A stretch of 64,000 nt of DNA from Tatumella saanichensis (GTDB lineage: Bacteria; Pseudomonadota; Gammaproteobacteria; Enterobacterales; Enterobacteriaceae), in the NCBI RefSeq assembly GCF_000439375.1, contig NZ_ATMI01000014.1:1-64000 (forward strand), given 5' to 3'. The notes under the pieces are model-generated. The model was not told the origin of the DNA and searched no databases. It worked only from the letters and a program-made list of their open reading frames with translations. The position numbers and the translations under genes are program-made. This document shows, one piece after another, positions 1-6,969 of this stretch (position 1 is the first letter of the stretch; each line of letters begins with the position of its first letter).

Positions 1-742
1 CGTCTGATTAGCGGGCATCAGACGCGCCTCAATAGTGAGCGTGAAAATTGCGTAATACGTTTTTGGCGGCATTGCCTCACGACCTGCCCCCCCCCCCCCT
101 CACGGTGCTGTTGCCCAAGCCGAAATCCTGGCACTGGATTTGGAGCGTGAACACTTCGCCCATACTGGTCAGGCAATAGAGATCCGCCGACGAATTATCA
201 GCACAACTTGACCGGTCAATAATTCGCTGGACATGGCCCGCTATCAGTCTGGCGGCTTCACGCTTGACCAGGAGTGGATGACGGTACAGGAACTGGCGGG
301 TAGCGCCTTACAGTCGCTGGAGAGTACCGGTATCAGTACGAATATCACCCTCGCGCTACCGGATCCCTTGATTCTGGCGTTTATCGATGGGGCACTGTTG
401 GAGAGAGTACTGGTCAATTTGCTGGAAAATGCGGTTAAATACGGGGGCGATGCGCCACAAATCACCCTCAGTGCCACGGTGGGGGCTGGGCGATTGACGC
501 TGCATGTCACCGATGATGGACCCAGTATCCCACAGGGCCAGCAACAGAGCATTTTTGAAAAATTCTTTCGTGGTAGCAAAGAGTCCTCAATACCCAGTAT
601 CGGGCTAGGATTGGCGATTTGTGATGCGATAGTCCATTTGCACCAAGGCACCATTAGCGCCAGTAATCAGCCTAGCGGTGGCGCAGAATTTTGCATCGAC
701 ATTCCCCAACAGGCACCGCCAATGTTGAAAGACTTGGAGTAA
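1..742 (+). pseudogene. kdpD: kdpD remnant (sensor histidine kinase, C-terminal part)
   Basis: The reading resembles the C-terminal histidine kinase part of KdpD, the K+-limitation sensor of the kdp system. Left of base 47 it reads in one frame (RLNSERE). A lost base near 46-47 moves it to LRNTFLAALPHDL, the H-box region. Another lost base near 111-112 leads to AQAEILALDL, and TGA at 209-211 stops it where an Arg codon of the conserved TTRLVNN stretch is expected. From 233 the frame is open through the N-box (NLLENAVKYGG) and G-box (GLGLAIC) to TAA at 742. The usual R-T-P after HDL is replaced by a poly-C run. Two frameshifts plus a stop make it a pseudogene. The gene begins outside the window. 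Confidence 0.9.
87..99. repeat. poly-C homopolymer, 13 C
   Basis: Thirteen consecutive C residues lie inside the kdpD remnant, where the codons for the conserved Arg-Thr-Pro following the phospho-acceptor His should be. Read in frame they give four Pro codons, one codon more than expected. Such tracts slip easily in replication and in sequencing, so the exact length is uncertain. Confidence 0.9.
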
Positions 743-750
743 ACCCCGTA

Positions 751-850
751 ATGAATGTGCTGGTTATTGAAATGAAAAAGAGATCCGCCGTTTTCTTCGT
801 CTGGCACTGGAAGCGATATCGGTTATCGCTTTATCCTACAAAGCCGCTGA
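751..850 (+). pseudogene. kdpE: kdpE scar: first ~20 and last ~12 codons joined
   Basis: Eight bases after the kdpD stop, ATG at 751 opens MNVLVIE, the start of the KdpE response regulator. One base is missing at about 772; with it restored the reading continues EDEKEIRRFLRLALEA, matching the KdpE N-terminus. At about 814 the sequence jumps in another frame to DIGYRFIL followed by QSR and TGA (848-850), matching the KdpE C-terminal end (GIGYRFML in E. coli). About 190 codons, including the phospho-acceptor Asp and the DNA-binding domain, are gone. The junction is one clean internal deletion. The gene cannot be functional. Confidence 0.85.
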
Positions 851-1116
851 ATTACTTTATAAACAAGGCTTCTCCCAACAGAAACTGTGAAGAAAAACTG
901 CTACAAAATCATAACATCCTAATCCTGATCAATAAGTTCACTGGATGTTTCACGTATAACAGCCTAGTCAGCGAACGGCTAAATGTGCCGCAACGTGTGT
1001 GCCGTCACCTATCCAGTCAGTATAAAAGAACTGGCAGACGGCTCTACACGGCTGTGTTTTCCCGGAACAGGTATGCGCTACGCAGCCTGTCGGTCACCTC
1101 TGGAAAAGGACTGTAT
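851..1116. other. intergenic stretch with nothing recognisable
   Basis: Between the kdpE scar and the YagU-like gene I find no recognisable protein fragment, RNA or repeat. Overlapping short frames are open here, but none shows family resemblance or a convincing ribosome-binding site. It may hold the promoter of the downstream gene. Confidence 0.4.
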
Positions 1117-1668
1117 ATGTGGAATATTAAAAACAACCGTCAGGTTATACTGCGCGCCACGCTGCTGGGCGGATTTATGAGCTCACTGGTTAAATGGGGT
1201 TCAGAAGTGAATATGCCACCACGGATGGCCGGCGAAATCTCGCCACCGGCTGCGCATATTGATAGCTGGCTAGGCTGGAGCGGTTTCAACGCCCATTCTT
1301 TAGATTATCTCTATCAGGGCATCACCGTATCAGGGGCGGTTACCCTCTATCACTGGTTGTTCAGCTTTGCCTTCGCTTTTGTGTATGTCTGGCTGTCAGC
1401 CTACTGGCCAAAAATCAGAGCAGGTTACGGTGCACTTTACGGCTTAGTGATCACCGTTGTGATGCACGGGTTTCTGATCCCGCTGTTGGGCTTTCGTGAT
1501 CCTGCCTATGCGATGGGGAAAACCGGCTGGTTATGGAACCTGAATGCAGCCGAACTGAGCAGTGAGATCCTCGGTCATATTTATTGGTCAGTCTCCATCG
1601 AAGTTTGTCTGATCGCCGTGCTGGCCTGTTTGTCGCGACCACTTTCCGGCTACTGGGTCTGTAAATAA
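1117..1668 (+). CDS. YagU-like inner-membrane protein (DUF1440 family)
   Basis: A 183-residue hydrophobic protein. The start is ATG 1117, preceded by GGAAAAGGA; the frame is open upstream but overlaps the kdpE scar and has no family signal there. The first membrane segment (residues ~10-30) contains SSLVKWGSEV, close to the FVKWGAEV of E. coli YagU, followed by PPR. Further membrane segments lie near 75-100, 105-130 and 150-175, and the late EILGHIYWSVSIE matches YagU EIFGHLVWFWSIE. YagU is linked to acid resistance in E. coli; its molecular role is unknown. It is a single gene, with decayed kdp DNA upstream and a GFA gene downstream. Confidence 0.75.
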   Translation: MWNIKNNRQVILRATLLGGFMSSLVKWGSEVNMPPRMAGEISPPAAHIDSWLGWSGFNAHSLDYLYQGITVSGAVTLYHWLFSFAFAFVYVWLSAYWPKIRAGYGALYGLVITVVMHGFLIPLLGFRDPAYAMGKTGWLWNLNAAELSSEILGHIYWSVSIEVCLIAVLACLSRPLSGYWVCK

Positions 1669-1677
1669 CCCTCGCTA

Positions 1678-1701
1678 CGCGGGCATCCACGGCTGCCCGC
1701 G
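1678..1701 (+). terminator. GC-rich hairpin after the YagU-like gene
   Basis: CGCGGGCA pairs with TGCCCGCG across an 8-base loop, ten bases after the stop codon. No clear T-run follows, so it may be a weak terminator or an mRNA 3' end stabiliser. Confidence 0.35.
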
Positions 1702-1849
1702 CTATGCTTCGCCCGCCCCCACTCCTTTACCCCGCGCAGGCCTGTCTGATACTCCGCCCTCTGATTTCGCTATACCGCAATATACCCTGTGGAAGCTTGC
1801 TCCCTTTCTGGCATACTCTTGAAAACGTTTTTACTGCGGAGAAAAACCA

Positions 1850-2284
1850 ATGATTTCAGGTAGCTGCTTATGTGGCAATGTGCGTTTTAGCCTGCTCACC
1901 CCACCGCTGAAATTTTACCGTTGTCACTGCTCACTGTGTCGTAAACAAACCGGCACCGGTCACAATTTGGCGACCTTGGTGGCGGCCTCGCAGTTTCAGT
2001 GGCACCCAGAAAACGGAGCGATTGGCAGCTGGTCGAAGCCTTCTGGATATCGTAACGATTTCTGTGCCGCATGTGGATCAACCGTCCCCAATACCCTGCG
2101 TAATCAACCTTATGTGTGGGTGCCCGTCGGGTTACTGGATGACGATGTCGCCCTCAGCTGTGCCGCCGATTATTGTACGGCCGATGCAATGTCCTGGGAC
2201 TGTCAACGCTCGCTCCTCGTCTCAGCAGGCGCCGTCAATTCAGTTGAGGAACTGCTCAGGGTGTTAGGGGGCGATAAAGCATAG
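1850..2284 (+). CDS. GFA-family (CENP-V/GFA fold) zinc protein
   Basis: A 144-residue protein with the cysteine pattern of the glutathione-dependent formaldehyde-activating (GFA) family: C6/C8 in GSCLCGNVRF, C25/C27/C30 in RCHCSLCRKQ, and C72/C75 in FCAACGSTV. These ligate two zinc ions in the family. Most members are cytoplasmic proteins of unknown substrate, and the formaldehyde-glutathione activity shown for the founding member should not be assumed here. The start at ATG 1850 follows GGAGAAAAACCA. No operon partner is present. The gene lies just left of a probable tRNA-island boundary at 2334. Confidence 0.85.
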   Translation: MISGSCLCGNVRFSLLTPPLKFYRCHCSLCRKQTGTGHNLATLVAASQFQWHPENGAIGSWSKPSGYRNDFCAACGSTVPNTLRNQPYVWVPVGLLDDDVALSCAADYCTADAMSWDCQRSLLVSAGAVNSVEELLRVLGGDKA

Positions 2285-2333
2285 AAGTTGAACAGGGATG
2301 TTCGGCAGGGCTTTCTGCCTATAAAGCTGCCGC

Positions 2334-2348
2334 CGCCCTATAGGATTC
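2334..2348. repeat. distal attachment-site-like repeat (copy of tRNA-Arg 3' segment)
   Basis: CGCCCTATAGGATTC is identical to bases 5588-5602 inside the tRNA-Arg gene. In tRNA orientation it covers part of the T-loop, the 3' T-stem and the 3' acceptor strand, the usual crossover region of tyrosine integrases. Flanking bases differ (C versus A on the left, A versus G on the right), so the identity is exactly 15 bp. A chance 15-mer match over a few kb is very unlikely. I read it as the displaced end of an integrated element spanning ~2.35-5.6 kb. Confidence 0.65.
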
Positions 2349-2880
2349 AATAAAAAAAACTCAACACAATGTATTAATTGGTATTTTTATCATCGATAAA
2401 TCACAGATACCCCCAAATAATTTTCCGAGCCCTTTTTGTGGGGGACATTTGACCGATAGCAAGCAAGCTAAACGCCCACCTCACTCCTCGGTCATGCTCA
2501 TCTCATCAGCACTCTTATTGTATGATACTGGTCACCTACAATAAGGGATTTCCCGCGCGTCTACTCCCGCTACGGCCTGCCTGAAACCACTCAGGTTATG
2601 CTGCATAATTGCATCAGATTTGACTACCCCTTTGTATTTTACTTGACTCTCACCACAAAGTCCTACCGCATAGATTAGAAGGCATAAGGCTGTACATTTG
2701 TATGGGGCAGGCTATGTGCCAGAAGCTGACATAGCTCTTTTTTGAAAAGAAACAATATGACTAAATCATACTCTTTTCGCCTTACAGAGAAGTATCCCGG
2801 GTCTTCAATGGGTTAGATGGGAAAGAGGAAAAATGGTATTTTAATATTGGCTAATAACGATTACTTATTCGAGAGTCTCA
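2349..2880. other. island left arm, no recognisable gene
   Basis: About 530 bases between the attachment-like repeat and the AraC gene contain no ORF with family resemblance, no integrase fragment I can recognise and no RNA gene. The stretch is AT-rich in its first third. It probably contains the AraC promoter near its right end and otherwise looks like decayed mobile DNA. Confidence 0.4.
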
Positions 2881-3831
2881 ATGGACCCATTATCTGATGT
2901 TCTGCAACTGCTGTCAGCAAGCAGTTACATCACCAGCGGCCAGTCCGCAGGTTCTTGCTGGTCTATGCGTTATCCAGGCTTCACCGGAATGAAATTTATC
3001 TCCATTCGCAAAGGGTTCCTGTGGTTTCGTCTGGAAGCGGAAAAGGAATGGCTCAGATTGCATCCAGGTGACGGACTTATTCTGACACGCTCAGCCCCCT
3101 TTATAATGGCAACAGATCCTGGTCTGACTGCCGTCCCTTCGGAGAACATCCCGTATCAGAGACGCAATGGTATTGCGGATTACGGCGGTGAGGACAGCAT
3201 CCTGTTGGCAGGTAAAATGGAGATTGATCCGATGCCAGCCAGTCAATTACTGAGCGTGCTTCCTGTGCTAATCCCGATTAAGACAGGGACAGAATCTTCC
3301 TCAACGTTATACTGGCTGATGGCCCGGCTTCATGAAGAAAATTTATCCTGGCTTCCGGGGGCGTCACTGGCAGGCAATCATCTGATGCAGCTCATTATGA
3401 TTGAGGGGATTCGTGGTTGGATATTGTCTGAAGACTCAGGCATGAGCGGCTGGATGGGGGCATTGAAAGAACCTCGAATTCTTAAAGCCGTCGAAGCTAT
3501 GCATACAACCCCGGAAAAGAACTGGCAGCTGATTGAATTGGCGGCTATTTCTGGTATGTCGCGGGCAGGCTTCGCACGGCGTTTCAGCGAGGCGACAGGA
3601 ACTACACCTTTGAGTTACCTCACGCACTGGCGGATGCATATCGCCAGCAGGGCGCTGAGGCTCAGCAGCGAGCCGGTTAAACATCTGGCTTTCAGACTTG
3701 GCTATGCTAATGAAAGTACCTTCAGTACCGTTTTCAAGCGTGTTTATGGGATATCGCCCACGGCACATCGGTCTCAATATCGGGAAGGGCCCGTATACCC
3801 TCTTCGCCCTTACCAGCATAAAAACCGCTGA
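2881..3831 (+). CDS. AraC-family transcriptional regulator
   Basis: A 316-residue regulator. The N-terminal ~170 residues begin MDPLSDVLQLL and resemble the cupin-like ligand domain (AraC_binding_2/Cupin_6) common in regulators of efflux or detoxification genes. The C-terminal ~100 residues carry two helix-turn-helix motifs: one near 213-240 (QLIELAAISGMSRAGFARRF), the second near 262-288 (VKHLAFRLGYANESTFSTVF), then YGISPTAHR, the family signature. It lies 199 bp upstream of an MFS exporter on the same strand, which suggests it regulates that exporter. The inducer cannot be deduced. The pair lies inside the segment bounded by the tRNA-derived direct repeat. Confidence 0.9.
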   Translation: MDPLSDVLQLLSASSYITSGQSAGSCWSMRYPGFTGMKFISIRKGFLWFRLEAEKEWLRLHPGDGLILTRSAPFIMATDPGLTAVPSENIPYQRRNGIADYGGEDSILLAGKMEIDPMPASQLLSVLPVLIPIKTGTESSSTLYWLMARLHEENLSWLPGASLAGNHLMQLIMIEGIRGWILSEDSGMSGWMGALKEPRILKAVEAMHTTPEKNWQLIELAAISGMSRAGFARRFSEATGTTPLSYLTHWRMHIASRALRLSSEPVKHLAFRLGYANESTFSTVFKRVYGISPTAHRSQYREGPVYPLRPYQHKNR

Positions 3832-3855
3832 TATTCCCATGCCTTCGTAGTGGTG

Positions 3856-3873
3856 ATACTTTCACGAAAGTAT
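3856..3873. repeat. perfect 8-bp inverted repeat between regulator and exporter
   Basis: ATACTTTC and GAAAGTAT are separated by AC, 25 bases after the AraC stop. It could be a weak transcription end for araC or an operator in the exporter promoter region. No T-run follows on the + strand. Confidence 0.4.
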
Positions 3874-3982
3874 TATGGATTTTTGATTATTATCAGTCTC
3901 ATTCAGGAAGAGTATCATTTCCCGCACATATCAGCTGGTTCCTTTCCCTGACTCAAGGGATGGCTGCAAGGCTGAAATAAAT

Positions 3983-4012
3983 GATCTTTTTCGTCGGCGA
4001 CGAAAAGACATC
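3983..4012. repeat. imperfect palindrome just upstream of the MFS gene
   Basis: TTTTTCGTC and GACGAAAA flank GGC, with outer GAT/ATC arms and one bulged T. It ends ~19 bases before the MFS start codon, where it could act as an operator, or in the mRNA as a hairpin near the ribosome-binding site. Confidence 0.4.
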
Positions 4013-4030
4013 TATCAACGGGAAAATAAT

Positions 4031-5410
4031 ATGACTATTACACAAACCAGCAAGCGGTTGTTTACTGCGGCATCCTGCCTGGGGATCGTTCTTGTCCAGC
4101 TTGACGTAAGCATAGTTAATGTTGGTTTACATTCGCTTAAAGAAGCCTACGATGCTGCGGTTTCGGATCTGGAATGGGTTATTAATGCATACGCACTCGT
4201 TTTTGCTGCATTAATGCTGAGCTCCGGTAGCATTGTTGATCGCTTTGGTTCTAAAAAAACCTTTATAAGCGGGGTACTGCTTTTCATCGCTGCATCTGTA
4301 TGCTGTGCACTGGCACCGACTATCTACTGGCTTGATTTTACCCGCGGTATACAGGGGATAGGAGCTGCACTTTTATTGCCCAGCTCACTTACTCTTCTTC
4401 GCCAGTATTTCTCAGATCCGCGTGAACGCGCATCCGCGATTGCGATGTGGGCAGCTGCCGGCTCTCTTGCGCTTGTGGCAGGTCCGGTTGCTGGCGGGCT
4501 GCTGATTAAGTTTTTTGGCTGGAAAAGCCTGTTTCTTATCAACTTTCCCCTAGGGATGTTGAGCGTAATAGTGATTCAGCGTCTGGCACCAGCGAGCCCG
4601 CAATCCAGCATCAACATGAATCTCTCCAGTCAGGTGTTTATCATACTTGGGCTGGCAATGCTGACCTTTACGCTGACTGAAGCCGGGAATTATGGCTGGG
4701 CGAACCCTGTAATTCTAACCACATTGGTGCTGAGCGTAGCGCTAATGGCGGTTTTCCATCATGTCGATAACCGTTCAACAAATCCCGTTATTGCGAGAGG
4801 TGTCAGAGACAATCCATTGATAGTCAGCGCTGTGGTCGTTGGGTTTCTGTGTAACCTGGTGTTCTACGGGGCTGTCTTTATTTTCAGCATCTTCTTTCAG
4901 AACCGGCTACATTTATCGGCCCTTGAAACAGGTATCGCATTTATGCCGATGATGGCATTAACCGCTCTCGTAAATTTTTGTTCAAAATGGTTCTCAGCGT
5001 GGTTCTCTGTTCGGACACTCTCCATCCTGGGAAGCCTGATCAGCATGCTAGGGTTTGCGATAATTTTCTTTATTACGCCAGCCTGGACTGCTGACCAGTT
5101 GTTCATACCGATGATCCTCCTGGGAAGCGGGACGTCATTTGCTATGCCAGTCATGACCAATGTCGTGCTATCACAGGCAACACAGGGTACTGCGGGGTCT
5201 GCCTCGGCGTACTTTAACTGTGCAAGGCAAATGGGAGGCGTAACAGGAGTCGCCGTTTTTGGGCTTATCCTGAGCACGTGTGGTGATGACCTGACTCAAG
5301 GCTTACGGTTGGTCGCTTATGTGGCGGCAGCGGTGACACTCTGCTGGGTGTTTGTCAGTCTGAAAAAGCTACCGTTTCTTAAGTTGCAGGAGCTGTCTTC
5401 GCATGAGTAA
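4031..5410 (+). CDS. MFS multidrug-type exporter, DHA2 (EmrB/QacA-like)
   Basis: A 459-residue integral membrane protein. The N-terminal LDVSIVNVGLHSL (around residues 24-36) and LEWVINAYAL match the first helices of proton-coupled 14-TMS drug exporters. Motif A between TM2 and TM3 reads GSIVDRFGSKKTF (residues ~66-78), and GIGAALLLPSSLTLL follows in TM4. The late VMTNVVLSQATQGTAGSASA region is also typical of DHA2 exporters. It most likely exports small organic compounds; the substrate is unknown. It pairs with the upstream AraC regulator inside a probable tRNA-targeted island. There is no accompanying membrane-fusion protein, so export would be across the inner membrane only. Confidence 0.88.
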   Translation: MTITQTSKRLFTAASCLGIVLVQLDVSIVNVGLHSLKEAYDAAVSDLEWVINAYALVFAALMLSSGSIVDRFGSKKTFISGVLLFIAASVCCALAPTIYWLDFTRGIQGIGAALLLPSSLTLLRQYFSDPRERASAIAMWAAAGSLALVAGPVAGGLLIKFFGWKSLFLINFPLGMLSVIVIQRLAPASPQSSINMNLSSQVFIILGLAMLTFTLTEAGNYGWANPVILTTLVLSVALMAVFHHVDNRSTNPVIARGVRDNPLIVSAVVVGFLCNLVFYGAVFIFSIFFQNRLHLSALETGIAFMPMMALTALVNFCSKWFSAWFSVRTLSILGSLISMLGFAIIFFITPAWTADQLFIPMILLGSGTSFAMPVMTNVVLSQATQGTAGSASAYFNCARQMGGVTGVAVFGLILSTCGDDLTQGLRLVAYVAAAVTLCWVFVSLKKLPFLKLQELSSHE

Positions 5411-5411
5411 A

Positions 5412-5437
5412 AAGCATACTCTGGCTTTTTGTATGCC
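5412..5437 (+). terminator. weak hairpin after the MFS gene
   Basis: GCATAC and GTATGC flank an 11-base T-rich loop a few bases after the MFS stop codon. The stem is short, so this is a low-confidence terminator. Confidence 0.3.
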
Positions 5438-5496
5438 TAACGATATTGCCTGAAAACTCATATCCCCCACTTGATCGTGGATTACAATGGATTTAG

Positions 5497-5559
5497 GTGG
5501 ACGTTAGTAGACGTAGGAATGGCTTTGAAGTGCGTATTTACTGGGATTAGTGGACGTTA
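5497..5559. repeat. short direct repeats next to the tRNA 3' end, possible integrase arm sites
   Basis: GTGGACGTTA occurs at 5497-5506 and again at 5550-5559, with the related GTAGACGTAG at 5507-5516. These clustered repeats lie 29-90 bases from the attachment core in the tRNA gene, on the element side. Tyrosine integrases bind such short arm-type repeats beside the core. No integrase gene remains, so the assignment rests on position and repetition only. Confidence 0.45.
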
Positions 5560-5582
5560 CAGGACTGTAGTGGAAGGGAAAA

Positions 5583-5659
5583 TGGTACGCCCTATAGGAT
5601 TCGAACCTATGACCTACGGCTTAGAAGGCCGGTGCTCTATCCAACTGAGCTAAGGGCGC
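5583..5659 (-). tRNA. argU: tRNA-Arg (anticodon TCT)
   Basis: The minus strand folds as a 77-nt tRNA including encoded CCA. The acceptor GCGCCCT pairs with AGGGCGT (terminal G-U), the D-arm contains AGCTCAGTTGGATAGAGC, and the anticodon loop CTTCTAA gives UCU, reading AGA/AGG Arg codons. The T-arm contains GGTTCGAATCC. E. coli has the same tRNA (argU) beside folD, where it is the DLP12 integration site. Its 3' end faces the AraC/MFS segment and carries the 15-bp repeat. Confidence 0.97.
5588..5602. repeat. attachment core inside the tRNA-Arg gene
   Basis: CGCCCTATAGGATTC is the tRNA-internal copy of the repeat at 2334-2348. Because the tRNA gene is intact, the inserted element would have restored its 3' end, as is usual for tRNA-targeting elements. 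Confidence 0.65.
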
Positions 5660-5837
5660 CTTGATTTGCTGGTGGAATTATACGGTCACTCCTCACTGAG
5701 TCAATGTTTTTGCACCGCATTGCGTTTTAGTGCTGAAGCTTTGTACAGACAGCGCCAATCTTTGCCTGACAGGGCGTCAAGCTTCTGACAGAATAGGGAA
5801 TCTCCCTTATGTTTCTAATTCCGTGGATTTTACTCCG

Positions 5838-6704
5838 ATGTCAGCACAAATTATTGATGGTAAAACGATTGCGCAGCAAGTAAGACGAGAAGTTGCGGAT
5901 AAAGTTAAACAGCGCTTAGCGGCCGGTAAGCGTGCCCCAGGCTTGGCTGTGGTTCTTGTCGGTGAAAACCCGGCATCACAGATTTATGTCGGCAGTAAAC
6001 GTAAAGCCTGTGAAGAGGTCGGTTTCATTTCCCGCTCTTATGACTTACCTGACACTACCCGTGAAGATGAGTTACTGGCATTAATCGATAAGCTGAACGA
6101 CGATGCCGACATCGATGGAATTCTGGTGCAGTTACCGTTACCGGCGGGTATCGATAACGTGAAAGTGCTGGAGCGTATCGCCGCAGATAAAGATGTCGAT
6201 GGCTTCCATCCCTATAATGTTGGCCGTCTGTGTCAGCGTGCCCCTCTGCTGCGCCCTTGTACCCCGCGTGGCATCATGACCCTGCTGGAGCGTTGCAATA
6301 TCGAGACCTTTGGTCTGAATGCGGTGATCATTGGTGCTTCTAACATCGTTGGCCGTCCGATGAGCTTGGAACTGCTGCTGGCGGGTTGTACCACTACCGT
6401 TACCCATCGCTTTACCCGTAACCTGCGTCAGCATGTGGAAAATGCCGATCTGCTGGTGGTCGCGGTTGGTAAACCTAGCTTTATTCCCGGTGATTGGATC
6501 AAGCCTGGCGCGGTTGTGGTTGACGTAGGCATTAACCGTCTGGATGATGGGCGCGTAGTGGGCGATGTGGAGTTTGAGACCGCCGCACAACGGGCATCCT
6601 GGATCACACCGGTGCCGGGAGGTGTCGGTCCAATGACAGTCGCGACCTTAATTCAGAATACTTTGCAGGCATGTGAAGAATATCACGATGGAGCAGTAGA
6701 ATAA
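5838..6704 (+). CDS. folD: FolD bifunctional methylene-THF dehydrogenase / cyclohydrolase
   Basis: A cytoplasmic one-carbon enzyme converting 5,10-methylene-THF to 5,10-methenyl-THF (NADP-dependent) and then to 10-formyl-THF. From ATG 5838 ([12 protein letters not shown]) the protein is 288 aa, the E. coli length; the longer upstream frame has no family match. The catalytic Lys54 lies in [11 protein letters not shown], the substrate loop [13 protein letters not shown] and the nucleotide-binding [13 protein letters not shown] are present, and the C-terminal [11 protein letters not shown] is intact. Its stop overlaps the ybcJ start by one base (TAATG), so the two are translationally coupled. 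Confidence 0.97.
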   Translation: MSAQIIDGKTIAQQVRREVADKVKQRLAAGKRAPGLAVVLVGENPASQIYVGSKRKACEEVGFISRSYDLPDTTREDELLALIDKLNDDADIDGILVQLPLPAGIDNVKVLERIAADKDVDGFHPYNVGRLCQRAPLLRPCTPRGIMTLLERCNIETFGLNAVIIGASNIVGRPMSLELLLAGCTTTVTHRFTRNLRQHVENADLLVVAVGKPSFIPGDWIKPGAVVVDVGINRLDDGRVVGDVEFETAAQRASWITPVPGGVGPMTVATLIQNTLQACEEYHDGAVE

Positions 6705-6916
6705 TGGCAACCTTTTCACTGGGAAAATTTCCCCATGTTGAACTCTGTGACTTACTGAAGCTGGAAGGCTGGTCAGAGAGCGGTGCACAGGCAAAAGCAT
6801 TTATCGCCGAAGGGCTGGTGACGGTAGACGGGCAGGTTGAAACCCGTAAGCGCTGTAAAATTGTCAGCGGCCAGAGCGTGGCATTTGACGGTCAGTCAGT
6901 GAAGGTCATTGACTAA
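6704..6916 (+). CDS. ybcJ: YbcJ, S4-like RNA-binding protein
   Basis: A 70-residue protein of the YbcJ family with an S4-type RNA-binding fold: LCDLLKLEGWSESGAQAKAF followed by GLVTVDGQVETRKRCKI, the alpha-L motif of S4 domains. The E. coli homologue is also next to folD and 70 aa. Its RNA target is unknown; a role in ribosome or rRNA handling is inference from the fold. It begins on the last base of folD and is followed by a strong terminator. Confidence 0.93.
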   Translation: MATFSLGKFPHVELCDLLKLEGWSESGAQAKAFIAEGLVTVDGQVETRKRCKIVSGQSVAFDGQSVKVID

Positions 6917-6935
6917 CTAACAATACGTAGATAAC

Positions 6936-6963
6936 AAGGGCGTCCCGAGGGACGCCCTTTTGC
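6936..6963. terminator. bidirectional terminator between ybcJ and cysS
   Basis: AAGGGCGTCC pairs with GGACGCCCTT over a CGAG loop, followed by a short T-run on the + strand. It lies between two convergent genes. Confidence 0.8.
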
Positions 6964-6969
6964 TTTGGC

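Noticed and set aside
691-1116. Long upstream extension of the YagU-like frame
   Set aside because: It overlaps the kdpD 3' end and the kdpE scar in another frame and has no homology; the ATG at 1117 has a good ribosome-binding site and the family start.
5471-5653. Open frame of 60 codons with MVRPIGFEPMTYGLEGRC at its end
   Set aside because: It is the antisense reading of the tRNA-Arg gene, a well-known spurious annotation; the tRNA explains the sequence.
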